A DNA stretch of 64,000 bases, from assembly GCF_045679545.1 (NCBI RefSeq), contig NZ_CP166194.1, forward strand, positions 2,542,001 through 2,606,000. The letters are read 5' to 3'. The notes under the pieces were generated by a model. It worked only from the letters and a program-made list of their open reading frames with translations. It made no database searches and was not told the origin of the DNA. The stretch comes from Enterovibrio sp045679545. GTDB taxonomy: Bacteria; Pseudomonadota; Gammaproteobacteria; Enterobacterales; Vibrionaceae. Positions 44,931-53,443 of this stretch are shown piece by piece; position 1 is the first letter of the stretch, and the number at the start of each line of letters is the position of its first letter. Both the position numbers and the translations under genes were made by a program.

Positions 44931-47705
44931 GTGCAAATCAGTCCTAACGATCACCGCGGCTATCGTCAGATTACACTCGACAACGGGTTACGTGTTTTAT
45001 TGATCGAAGACGCACAAGCGCCACGAAGCGCCGCAGCACTCACTGTCAATGTTGGCCACTTTTGTGACCCTGCTGATCGTGAAGGATTGGCGCATTTTCT
45101 CGAGCACATGCTATTTCTGGGGACTGAACGATACCCCAAAGTTGGCGAATTTCAGTCTTTCACCAGCCGTCATGGTGGTAGCAACAACGCATGGACGGGC
45201 ACTGAGAACACGACATACTTCTTTGATATTCAACACGATTACTTTGAAGAAGCGCTAGACCGTTTCGGGCAGTTTTTCTCAGCACCTCTGTTTAATGCGG
45301 ACGCAGTAGACAAAGAGCGCAACGCGGTTGATTCAGAATACCGCCTAAAAATTCAAGATGATGTTCGCCGTATCTATCAGGTACAAAAAGAAACGATCAA
45401 CCCTGCGCATCCCTTTTCAAAGTTTTCAGTTGGCAGCGCCGAAACATTGGCAGATCACGAAGGAAGCTCAATTCGAGATGAACTGATCGACTTTTATCGC
45501 AACCACTACAGCGCCAATCTCATGGCCGCTTCCATTACAGGACCCTTTACTCTCGATTCCCTAGAAGAGCTGGCCGAAGAAACCTTTGAACTGATCCCCA
45601 ATCACAATCTGCCGCTGTTCATTCCCGATGTGCCTTTTGTCGACGCCCCTCAGCGACAACAGTTTATTCGCATAGAGCCGTTGAAAGACGTCCGCAAACT
45701 CACGTTGGCTTTTTCAATGCCCGCCACCGATGAACACTATCGCATCAAACCGTTGTCCTATATTGCTAGCCTGCTTGGTTACGAAGGCACGGGCAGTGTG
45801 ATGTCATTACTAAAGCACAAAGGTTATATCAATAACCTCTCAGCGGGTGGCGGCATTAGCGGCTCCAACTTTCGGGAATTTACCGTCAGTGTCAGTCTGA
45901 CCGAGGTGGGTCTTGGGTATATCAACGACATTGTGACATACCTTTTTCAGGCGATTCACCTCATTCGGGAGCAAGGTCTGAATGAATGGCGCTACAAAGA
46001 AAAACGTGCCGTACAAGAAAAAGCCTTTCGTTACCAAGAGCCTTCTCGCCCCATTGATACCGTGAGTCATATGGTGCTTAACATTCAGCACTATGACGCA
46101 GAAGACGTGCTTTATGGCGATTACATCATGGCGAAGTACGACGAAGACTTGATCCGCCAAATGCTGAGCTACCTGACACCTGAACACCTTCGCCTGACCT
46201 TAATCGCCAAAGGTGGTCAATATGATAAGCAAGCAAAATGGTACGACACGCCCTATAGCGTAACGCCGTTTACTGATGCCCAGCGCACGCAATGGCAGGT
46301 TACAGAGATCTCGCCAGAACTCGCGTTGCCAGAACCCAATCCATTCATCAGTTATGAACTGGACCCAGCGCAACTGGCATCACCAAACACCACGCTGCCA
46401 GAGAAAATCCAAGAGTTACCAGGATTTTGCCTTTGGCATTTGCAAGACACCGATTTTCGCGTGCCTAAAGGCGTTGTGTATGTCGCTATCGATAGCCCTT
46501 ATGCTGTGAAATCGGTTGAGAACATCGTTAAAACCCGCGTCAGTGTCGAAATGCTGCTCGAGGCGATCAACGAAGCGGCTTACCCCGCCGAGGTCGCTGG
46601 CTTAAGTTATAACCTCTACGCTCACCAAGGCGGCGTGACATTAAAACTCAGTGGGTTCAACGAAAAGCTGCCGATCTTGCTTGATTTGGTCTTGGATAAA
46701 TTTGCCAATCGTGACTTTAAGCCTGAGCGTTTTCAGGTCATAAAAACGCAGCTGTTAAGAAGCTGGAAGAACGCCACTCAGAACAAACCGATCAGCCGAT
46801 TGTATAACGCCATGACAGGCATATTGCAGCCAAACAATCCACCGTATGAAACACTTATCGAGGCGTTGGAACCGTTAGAGGTCTCTGCCCTGCCCGATTT
46901 TGTACATCGGGTGATGTCTGAGTTGCACGTTGAGATGTTCGTTTACGGCAACTGGCAGAAACATCAGACACTCGCACTAGCGGAATCAGTCAAAAATGCA
47001 CTGCGCGTTCATAATCAACGTTATCAGGAATCAATCCGCCCTCTCGTCATGCTCAAAGGGGTAGGAAGCGCTTCATATCATTTAGATTGCGGCAACCAAG
47101 ATTCAGCGGTACTGGTTTACTACCAAAGCCATGGTACGACGGCGCAAGATGTGGCGCTGTTCACCTTTGCTCAGCATTTGATGTCTGCAACATTTTTCAA
47201 CGAACTGCGCACCAAGCAGCAGCTAGGTTACATGGTTGGCTCAGGCAATATGCCACTCAATCGCCATCCGGGTTTGATTTTCTATGTCCAATCGCCGCAA
47301 GCAGGCCCAACTAAACTGATAGAAGCGATTGATGACTTCTTGAATGCTTTCTTCTTGGTACTGCTTGAGCTTAGCGAAGCACAATGGCAAGCCAGTAAAG
47401 AAGGTTTGATTGCACAAATTGATGAGCCTGATGCGAATCTGCGCGCACGCGGTCAGCGACTTTGGGTGAGTATTGGCAACAAAGATGAAAAATTTGAACA
47501 GCGCAAGAAGGTCGCCGAAGCGATTGAAAATATGGCACGTGCGGACATGGTGAAGTTTGTCGTCGAGCAGCTCAAACCTCGCACTGCCGACAGACTAATC
47601 ATGCACAGTTGTGGCGGAGCGCATCCCGACCAGTGCATTCCCAAAGAGACAAATAAAATTGAATCCATTGCGGAATTTCGACGCAATCGGTTAGAAAAAG
47701 ATTAA
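44931..47705 (+). CDS. M16 (insulinase/pitrilysin family) zinc peptidase
   Basis: 924 residues. The inverted zinc motif HFLEH is at residues 55-59 with the distal glutamate in ERNAVDSEY, and SRHGGSNNAWTGTENT follows. Four M16 domains are present, as in pitrilysin/insulysin. There is no signal peptide, so it is predicted cytoplasmic, unlike periplasmic E. coli PtrA. It starts at a GTG with GAAGG upstream. Vibrios carry this gene between sixA and fadJ; its substrate (short peptides are usual) is unknown. Confidence 0.93.
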   Translation: MQISPNDHRGYRQITLDNGLRVLLIEDAQAPRSAAALTVNVGHFCDPADREGLAHFLEHMLFLGTERYPKVGEFQSFTSRHGGSNNAWTGTENTTYFFDIQHDYFEEALDRFGQFFSAPLFNADAVDKERNAVDSEYRLKIQDDVRRIYQVQKETINPAHPFSKFSVGSAETLADHEGSSIRDELIDFYRNHYSANLMAASITGPFTLDSLEELAEETFELIPNHNLPLFIPDVPFVDAPQRQQFIRIEPLKDVRKLTLAFSMPATDEHYRIKPLSYIASLLGYEGTGSVMSLLKHKGYINNLSAGGGISGSNFREFTVSVSLTEVGLGYINDIVTYLFQAIHLIREQGLNEWRYKEKRAVQEKAFRYQEPSRPIDTVSHMVLNIQHYDAEDVLYGDYIMAKYDEDLIRQMLSYLTPEHLRLTLIAKGGQYDKQAKWYDTPYSVTPFTDAQRTQWQVTEISPELALPEPNPFISYELDPAQLASPNTTLPEKIQELPGFCLWHLQDTDFRVPKGVVYVAIDSPYAVKSVENIVKTRVSVEMLLEAINEAAYPAEVAGLSYNLYAHQGGVTLKLSGFNEKLPILLDLVLDKFANRDFKPERFQVIKTQLLRSWKNATQNKPISRLYNAMTGILQPNNPPYETLIEALEPLEVSALPDFVHRVMSELHVEMFVYGNWQKHQTLALAESVKNALRVHNQRYQESIRPLVMLKGVGSASYHLDCGNQDSAVLVYYQSHGTTAQDVALFTFAQHLMSATFFNELRTKQQLGYMVGSGNMPLNRHPGLIFYVQSPQAGPTKLIEAIDDFLNAFFLVLLELSEAQWQASKEGLIAQIDEPDANLRARGQRLWVSIGNKDEKFEQRKKVAEAIENMARADMVKFVVEQLKPRTADRLIMHSCGGAHPDQCIPKETNKIESIAEFRRNRLEKD

Positions 47706-47740
47706 AAAAAATCCCCGACTTAGAGGTCGGGGATTTTTTT
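47704..47740. terminator. Bidirectional terminator, M16 peptidase / fadJ
   Basis: AAAAATCCCCGAC pairs with GTCGGGGATTTTT around TTAGAG. It lies between convergent genes with A- and T-runs on either side. Confidence 0.9.
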
Positions 47741-47761
47741 ACGTATTGATTTGAGCGTTGA

Positions 47762-49879
47762 TTACTCGAAGAATCGTTCCCCTTCGGCAGCCATGGCCTT
47801 GAGCATGTCACATGGCGCGAATCGCTCGCCATATTTCGCTTCATGCTGTTCAAGCATCTCAACAAGGCGCTTGATACCAATATGATCCATGTAACGGAAC
47901 GGGCCGCCGAGGAATGGCGGGAAGCCAATGCCGAACACAGCACCAATATCGCCATCACGCGCCGATTTCACCACACCTTCATCCAAACAACGAGCGGCTT
48001 CATTTAGCATCATCAGTACGCAACGCATCGCCAGTTCATGACCTGATAACTGGCTTTTAAGTTGCACGCCCAGTAATCCGTAAACACGTTTATCGACTTC
48101 TTTCTTCTTACCGTTGTAGACGAAGAAGCCTTTGCCCGTTTTGCGTCCTTTGCGGCCATCGCTAAGCATGACATCGAACACGTCTGGGGCACGGAAGCGC
48201 TCGCCAAGTTCCTTGAGCAAAATTGGGCTTATCTTCGCGCCAATGTCGATGCCCACTTCATCCAGTAAGGTGACTGGACCAACAGGGAAACCAAAATCCA
48301 ACAAGGCGTTGTCGATATGCTCAACAGACTCGCCTGCCAGCAAGGTCATGGCCGCTTCATTCATGTACGGTGCCAAGATGCGGTTCACATAGAAACCGGC
48401 TTTGTCCGCGACCACAATCGGGGTCTTGCCTTGCTTTTTCGCTAGCTTAACCACGGTCGCCACGGCTTTCTCAGACGTTCCAGCGTGAGGGATCACTTCC
48501 ACCAACGGCATTTTGTCGACGGGGCTAAAGTAATGTAGGCCGACAACATTTTCAGGGCGTTTTGCCTTTGCCGCGATTTGGTGAATTGGCAGCGAAGAGG
48601 TATTGGTTGCGAATAGCGTATTTTCGCTCAGCGCGTCTTCCACTTCCGCAATCATCTTGTGTTTCAAGTCAAGATCTTCAAACACCGCTTCAATCACCAC
48701 GTTACAGCGACTCATGCCGCTGTAATCGGTCGAGCCACTGATCCTTGCCATTTGTGACTGCAATTCAGCCTTAGAAATAATGCGGCGTTTGCGCTTTTTA
48801 TCTAACAGCTTGTAGCTGTAGTTCATGGCATTGAGCAAACCATCGTTACTAACATCTTTGATGCGAACAGGAAGGTTTGCTTTGGTCGCTGACACATTCG
48901 CAATACCCGCTCCCATCAATCCGCCACCCAGCACAGCCACACCCGTGACCGTATCTGGTTCAGCATCTGCGCCTGTTTCCTTTTTCATTGCGGTCGTCGC
49001 AAAGAAAATGCTGCGAAGTGATGCAGACTCATTGGTCATCACCAGTTCGCCAAAGCGTTTCGCTTCGAGCGCTAACCCTTTCTCAACACCTTTGTCCAAG
49101 CCATGCTTGATCACTTCAAGAATGGCTTCGGTAGCGGGATAATTACCTCGGGTTTTTGCGCGGGTTTTCTTAGCCGCTTGATCAAACACCACCGAGCGCC
49201 CCAACGCATTGCCGCCCATGGCCCAGCTTTGCCAGCTATTCTGGCGTTTAGGCTTGCCTTTCAGCGCCAACTCTTCGGCAACGCGAAGCAACACTGAATG
49301 GGGAACAACATCATCGACAACACCCATTTTCTTGGCTTTTTTGGCACGCAGTTGCTTACCAGTCAAGATCATGTCCAGTGCACCTGCAACGCCAATCAAG
49401 CGAGGCAGACGTTGTGTACCGCCCGAACCTGGCAGCAAACCGAGCTGAACCTCAGGCAAGCCAACACGCGTTTTATCGTCGTCAGTGGCAACACGGCTGT
49501 GACATGCCAGTGCCAATTCCAAGCCACCACCCAAACATGGGCCATGAATCGCAGCGACAACATGAAACGGCAGTTTCTCGATACGAGAAAACAGCTTCTG
49601 CCCTTGCTCTGCAATGGCTTGTGCGTCTTCTGCTGTTTCACAGGCATCCAACATGCGAACGTCTGCACCAGCCACAAAGTTATCCGGTTTAGCGGAATAC
49701 AGTACCAAGCCTTTGATGTCAGTTTTGCTTTCAAGCTCGCTCAAGATACCGCTAATTTCATCAACAAAGGTCGCTTGAAGTGTGTTCATGCTTTCGCCAG
49801 GCACATCAATGCTCAGCCATGCAATGCCATCATCTCCGTGACGCAGCGAAAAGGCATTTGGGGTCATTGGTTCGCTCAT
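47762..49879 (-). CDS. fadJ: Fatty acid oxidation complex alpha subunit FadJ
   Basis: 705 residues. The N-terminal enoyl-CoA hydratase/isomerase domain (HGPCLGGGLELALACH, GLPEVQLGLLPGSGGTQRL) is followed by a 3-hydroxyacyl-CoA dehydrogenase (AVLGGGLMGAGIANVSA, NTSSLPIHQIA, GLHYFSPVDKMPLVEVI). It performs the hydration and oxidation steps of beta-oxidation with FadI. ATG overlaps the fadI stop by one base (TAATG). Distinguished from FadB by its length and partner. Confidence 0.97.
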   Translation of the reverse strand: MSEPMTPNAFSLRHGDDGIAWLSIDVPGESMNTLQATFVDEISGILSELESKTDIKGLVLYSAKPDNFVAGADVRMLDACETAEDAQAIAEQGQKLFSRIEKLPFHVVAAIHGPCLGGGLELALACHSRVATDDDKTRVGLPEVQLGLLPGSGGTQRLPRLIGVAGALDMILTGKQLRAKKAKKMGVVDDVVPHSVLLRVAEELALKGKPKRQNSWQSWAMGGNALGRSVVFDQAAKKTRAKTRGNYPATEAILEVIKHGLDKGVEKGLALEAKRFGELVMTNESASLRSIFFATTAMKKETGADAEPDTVTGVAVLGGGLMGAGIANVSATKANLPVRIKDVSNDGLLNAMNYSYKLLDKKRKRRIISKAELQSQMARISGSTDYSGMSRCNVVIEAVFEDLDLKHKMIAEVEDALSENTLFATNTSSLPIHQIAAKAKRPENVVGLHYFSPVDKMPLVEVIPHAGTSEKAVATVVKLAKKQGKTPIVVADKAGFYVNRILAPYMNEAAMTLLAGESVEHIDNALLDFGFPVGPVTLLDEVGIDIGAKISPILLKELGERFRAPDVFDVMLSDGRKGRKTGKGFFVYNGKKKEVDKRVYGLLGVQLKSQLSGHELAMRCVLMMLNEAARCLDEGVVKSARDGDIGAVFGIGFPPFLGGPFRYMDHIGIKRLVEMLEQHEAKYGERFAPCDMLKAMAAEGERFFE

Positions 49880-51189
49880 TATTCAGCCTCCAGAATCATC
49901 GCAGCGCCTAAGCCACCCGCAGCACATGCGGTATTCAATGCCAAACCACCACCGCGACGACGTAGTTCGTTCAATGTTTGAGTGATCATGCGTGCGCCTG
50001 TTGCAGCAAACGGGTGACCATAAGCCAATGATCCACCTAGCACGTTGAATTTATCCATATCGATTTCACCGATCGCTTGGCTGCGACCTAGTTGTTGCTG
50101 TGCAAATGTCTTTGAGCCAAACATCTTCACGTTCGACAACGCTTGCGCGGCGAATGCTTCATGCATATCGATCAAGGTGAGATCCGCAAGGGTGATACCC
50201 GCTCTATCTAGCGCAATTGGCGTGGCATAGGACGGGCCCATCAGCATGTCGTGCTCAACTTGAATAGCGGCAAACGCATAAGAGCGGATATAACCCAGCG
50301 GCACCAAACCCAGCTCTTTAGCTCGGCCTTCACGCATTAACATCACGGCAGCTGCACCATCGGTCAGAGGCGTACTGTTGGCCGCCGTCACTGAACCATG
50401 TTTGCGGTCAAATGCTGGACGCAATTTTGCATAACTTTCCACGCTAGAGTCTTCGCGGATGTTGTTATCTTTATCAATCCACGCGCGATAAGGTTCGGGG
50501 AAGGCGGTCATCACTTCATCACGCACCAGCCCATCAGCCCACGCTTTTGCAGCAAGAGAATGAGAACGGTGCGCTAATGCATCCTGATCAGCACGGCTAA
50601 TTTGATGGCTCTTGGCCATTTGCTCTGCTGTCTGGCCCATACTCAAGCCCGTTGAATATTCGGCAACAGCAGGGGGAACAGGTGCGAGGTCTTTCAAAGA
50701 AAGCTTGCTCAATAAACTCATGCGCTTGCTGAGCGTTTTGGCTTTGCTCAAAGCAAGTAATGTCGCCGCGAGTTTCTTTGACACGCCAATAGGAAGCACT
50801 GACGAGGAGTCCGCACCACCTGCGATACCAATATCAATGGTTCCCGACATAATGCTTTCTGTCACGTTAACAACAGACTGAAAGCTAGTGGCACACGCCC
50901 GGCTGACGCTGTAGGCATCAGTATGAATATTCATGCCTGTACCAAGCACGATCTCACGTGCAATGTTTGGCGCTTCTGGCATTTGCACCACCTGGCCAAA
51001 CACAAGCTGATCAATCAGCTTAGGGTCAATCGCGGTACGATTTAGCATTTCGCTAACAACCATTTTGCCAAGATCGACAGCGGGCACATCAGCATATGCG
51101 GTAGATTGTCTTGCAAACGGGGTACGTAAGCCCGCTACAACTGCGATACGTTCTCCCTGACGGGTGGTCAGGTTTTGGGGAGAGTTCAT
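49879..51189 (-). CDS. fadI: 3-ketoacyl-CoA thiolase FadI
   Basis: 436 residues. The acyl-accepting Cys lies in SRACATSFQSVV, GHPFAATGARM carries the active-site His and NTACAAGGLGAAMILE the second Cys. It cleaves 3-ketoacyl-CoA with CoA to acetyl-CoA. AAGGAG precedes the ATG. A complete FadR-type palindrome lies 22-38 bases upstream, so repression relieved by acyl-CoA is expected. Confidence 0.97.
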   Translation of the reverse strand: MNSPQNLTTRQGERIAVVAGLRTPFARQSTAYADVPAVDLGKMVVSEMLNRTAIDPKLIDQLVFGQVVQMPEAPNIAREIVLGTGMNIHTDAYSVSRACATSFQSVVNVTESIMSGTIDIGIAGGADSSSVLPIGVSKKLAATLLALSKAKTLSKRMSLLSKLSLKDLAPVPPAVAEYSTGLSMGQTAEQMAKSHQISRADQDALAHRSHSLAAKAWADGLVRDEVMTAFPEPYRAWIDKDNNIREDSSVESYAKLRPAFDRKHGSVTAANSTPLTDGAAAVMLMREGRAKELGLVPLGYIRSYAFAAIQVEHDMLMGPSYATPIALDRAGITLADLTLIDMHEAFAAQALSNVKMFGSKTFAQQQLGRSQAIGEIDMDKFNVLGGSLAYGHPFAATGARMITQTLNELRRRGGGLALNTACAAGGLGAAMILEAE

Positions 51190-51210
51190 TGCCGCTCCTT
51201 GCTAGCTTTT

Positions 51211-51227
51211 AGAGGTCAGACCAGAAA
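51211..51227 (-). promoter_or_regulatory. FadR operator at fadI
   Basis: AGAGGTCAGACCAGAAA contains the palindromic core GGTCnGACC and, read toward fadI, TGGTCTGACCTC, a full match to the known FadR core TGGTCnGACC. It lies just after the likely -10, a repressor position. Confidence 0.8.
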
Positions 51228-51429
51228 GAGTGTAACCAATTTGTTATCAGATTAAAACGGGCGTTTAATTGAATCAGCGTGTCAAATATAGACAGGGACG
51301 ACAAATTTGCGAGAAAAGTAAGGCTCGAGCACCTAAATCCGTTGTGGTTGCGCTTGTTGCACCCGTCTTTGGGCCATAGTGGGATGCGGCAGAAAACAGG
51401 CTGAAACAAAACATCGCTGAAATTTGAGC

Positions 51430-51456
51430 AAAAAAAACCACACCAAATAGGTGTGG
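51430..51456 (-). terminator. Orphan Rho-independent terminator
   Basis: Seven-base perfect stem with an eight-T tail on the minus strand; no tail on the plus strand. More than 450 bases from any gene start on its strand. Confidence 0.8.
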
Positions 51457-51649
51457 CAACGTATATATGTGGAAAGCAAATCACGTATGAAAATCAATTA
51501 ACATAAAGCCAATTGCAAATCAGGTCGAAGACCTGAGGAGAAAGTAAAGTCAGCCTTCAAAAAAGGAAGTTTGTCATCTTGCTCAACTCAGTCACACACT
51601 GCCAAGGCCCGGTAAACCAACGAAACCTAAAGTGCGCTCCCAGATGACA
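51430..51649 (-). ncRNA. Candidate small RNA ending at an orphan terminator
   Basis: A minus-strand terminator (stem CCACACC/GGTGTGG at 51438-51456, loop AAATA or TATTT, then eight T residues) has no gene upstream on its strand. Before it lies a second stable hairpin (CAGGTC-TTC-GACCTG). TATAGT at 51661-51656 is a possible -10, though no good -35 is seen, giving a transcript of up to 220 bases. A six-codon ORF (MTNFLF, from about 51577) lies inside. Start and function unknown. Confidence 0.4.
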
Positions 51650-51940
51650 GTGACCACTATACCGATTGAAGTCCGTGTCTTTTTGAAGCAGATCAATTTT
51701 GTGCTCGATTCTTCATCACTTAGACTGATACGCTACTATTTTCCAGAATCTTAAGTCACACATAAGAAACTAAAGCCATAATTGTATTATCAACACCCTT
51801 GATTCATTAACAAGATATTGAAGATGCTTCGTTTTTAGTCTGGGGATACTGTGCATTCACCAAGGTAGTATGGCGTACATATGGACACGTTACGAAAATG
51901 TTAAGTAACGGTAATGCTAAGACTTTTAGGAAAAGCGCGG

Positions 51941-52516
51941 ATGAGTTTGAAAATATTTGGAAATAAATCGTCAACTGCCAAGGTCTCTTCTGATATGGAA
52001 AAACAAAGAAGATATGAAGCGCTCGTGAGAGCTTGGCATCGAGATCTTTTTCGCTATGCTTATTGGTTGACCAAAGACCAACATGTCGCAGAAGATCTTG
52101 TACAGGAGACCTGTCTTCGTGCTTGGCGCTCGCTCGATAGCCTTCAAGATGATAATGCAGCGAAAGCATGGCTGATCACCATACTACGCCGAGAAAACGC
52201 CCGTCGGTTTGAGCGTAAACAGCTTGAACTGGTGGATATTGATGACCATCAGGTGGCAGACAATACGCAACCTAGTGAAGAAGCCTCGGTAGAGCAGCAA
52301 TGGCTTCACAAACAGATAATGCGTTTGTCACCGGAATATCGCGAACCGCTTGTTTTGCAAGTCATGGCTGGATTCAGTGGTGATGAAATCGCTGAAATCA
52401 TGGATCTCAACAAGAATACGGTAATGACGCGTCTGTTTAGAGCGAGAAACCAATTGAAAGAGTTCATGGACAATCAAAATGAGACACAAAGAGGAGCGAA
52501 GAATGGACGAGCTTGA
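51941..52516 (+). CDS. ECF-type RNA polymerase sigma factor
   Basis: 191 residues from the ATG at 51941. Region 2 (RYEALVRAWHRDLFRYAYWL, then AEDLVQETCLRAWRSL) and region 4 (LSPEYREPLVLQVMAGFSGD, EIAEIMDLNKNTVMTRLF) are clear, without regions 1 or 3. AGGAAA at ten bases upstream favours 51941 over the in-frame ATG at 51914; an internal ATG at 51995 would give the bare region 2 start. It overlaps the DUF3379 gene by 14 bases. This sigma/DUF3379 pair is common beside fadL in vibrios; its regulon is not known to me. Confidence 0.9.
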   Translation: MSLKIFGNKSSTAKVSSDMEKQRRYEALVRAWHRDLFRYAYWLTKDQHVAEDLVQETCLRAWRSLDSLQDDNAAKAWLITILRRENARRFERKQLELVDIDDHQVADNTQPSEEASVEQQWLHKQIMRLSPEYREPLVLQVMAGFSGDEIAEIMDLNKNTVMTRLFRARNQLKEFMDNQNETQRGAKNGRA

Positions 52517-53225
52517 ATTTCGTCGTCGCCTTCTGGCTGACCCTCAAGATAATGATCCCGAGTTGTCGGCTGCAAAATTATCCTCACCGGCCAACCAAAA
52601 ACTGGCATCTGAACTCGACAACTTAGATGCGCTAATTGATCAGGCTTTACGTGTAGATGTGCCCGACGATTTGGTCGACAAAGTGTTGTTTAAACAAAGC
52701 AGCCACGTGATCCGTGAAAAAAGAAAACCAAAATTTCATTTGGCTATCGCGGCCTCAATCGCCTTTGTGTTTGGTGTGATGCTTGGGCAGTTCAATTGGC
52801 AAGCATTCCCCATTTCGCCAATACAGCAAAACTTAGGGCAGATAGCCCTGCAACATTATTACGATGAGGGGCCGTTTGCTTTACAAGCCAATGAAGGGGC
52901 AAGTATTCAACAAGTGAATGCCAAACTGTCTCCGCTTGGAAAAAGCTTTAGTGGTAGTTTGCCAGGAACGGTTTCGTATCTTAATCACTGCAGTTTTGAT
53001 AACAAACATGCTGTTCACATGGTGTTAAAGGCTGAAAATGGCCAAGACTTCACGGTATTTGTTGTCCCTCAGCAAACGCCGAACATGGAAAAATATACCG
53101 ATGGGAATATGGAAGCCATTTCACTTCCTGTGAATAGCAGCAGTGTGATTGTTGTGGGTAAAGAAGGGGCAGACATTCTTCCACTTGCTGAACAATTGAA
53201 GCGCCATTTGAATCAAAAAGCGTAA
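52503..53225 (+). CDS. DUF3379 protein, probable anti-sigma factor
   Basis: 240 residues. An N-terminal cytoplasmic domain (about 1-75: DELEFRRRLLADPQDNDPEL, LDNLDALIDQALRVDVPDDL), one membrane segment (about 78-96) and a periplasmic domain of 140 residues with a single Cys. That layout fits a membrane anti-sigma factor, but the zinc motif HxxxCxxC of ZAS proteins is absent. The start at 52503 is decided by AGGAG seven bases upstream. Overlaps the sigma gene, ends at a terminator. Confidence 0.85.
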   Translation: MDELEFRRRLLADPQDNDPELSAAKLSSPANQKLASELDNLDALIDQALRVDVPDDLVDKVLFKQSSHVIREKRKPKFHLAIAASIAFVFGVMLGQFNWQAFPISPIQQNLGQIALQHYYDEGPFALQANEGASIQQVNAKLSPLGKSFSGSLPGTVSYLNHCSFDNKHAVHMVLKAENGQDFTVFVVPQQTPNMEKYTDGNMEAISLPVNSSSVIVVGKEGADILPLAEQLKRHLNQKA

Positions 53226-53250
53226 ACACACACTCTATTACACTTTAACT

Positions 53251-53276
53251 AGGGAGCCGATGGCTCCCTTTTTATT
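53251..53276 (+). terminator. Terminator after the sigma/DUF3379 operon
   Basis: AGGGAGCC (53251-53258) pairs with GGCTCCCT (53262-53269), followed by TTTTATTTT. Confidence 0.88.
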
Positions 53277-53334
53277 TTCTATGAAGAACAATAACCTGCG
53301 CCATGACGACTTCGTTTATGAGATGCCACCTCAT

Positions 53335-53350
53335 AACTGGTCAGATTTCC
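53335..53350 (+). promoter_or_regulatory. FadR-like half-site upstream of fadL1
   Basis: AACTGGTCAGATTTCC matches the left half of the FadR operator (AACTGGTCnGA) but not the right. It lies about 95 bases before the start codon; AT-rich -10-like sequence (TATTATAAAT) is at 53413-53422. Confidence 0.45.
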
Positions 53351-53443
53351 AATTAATGATCGACACAATAGAATCCACCTAGCTTATTTAAAAGCACATA
53401 AAACTATAAAACTATTATAAATTTCATTGGATTAATTCACACC

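Larger units (their letters stand above)
51190..51940. other. Intergenic region between fadI and the ECF sigma gene
   Basis: 750 bases. Near fadI: a FadR box (51211-51227) and a possible promoter (TACACT -10 at 51235-51230). In the middle: a minus-strand terminator (51430-51456) with an upstream hairpin CAGGTC/GACCTG (51521-51535), a candidate ncRNA. Near the sigma gene: a 6-bp inverted repeat CGTTAC/GTAACG (51888-51910). I find no convincing protein gene. Confidence 0.6.

Noticed and set aside
51807..52169. A 120-codon minus-strand frame opposite the sigma factor start
   Set aside because: It overlaps the conserved sigma region 2 on the other strand and has no start signal or similarity; treated as a shadow.
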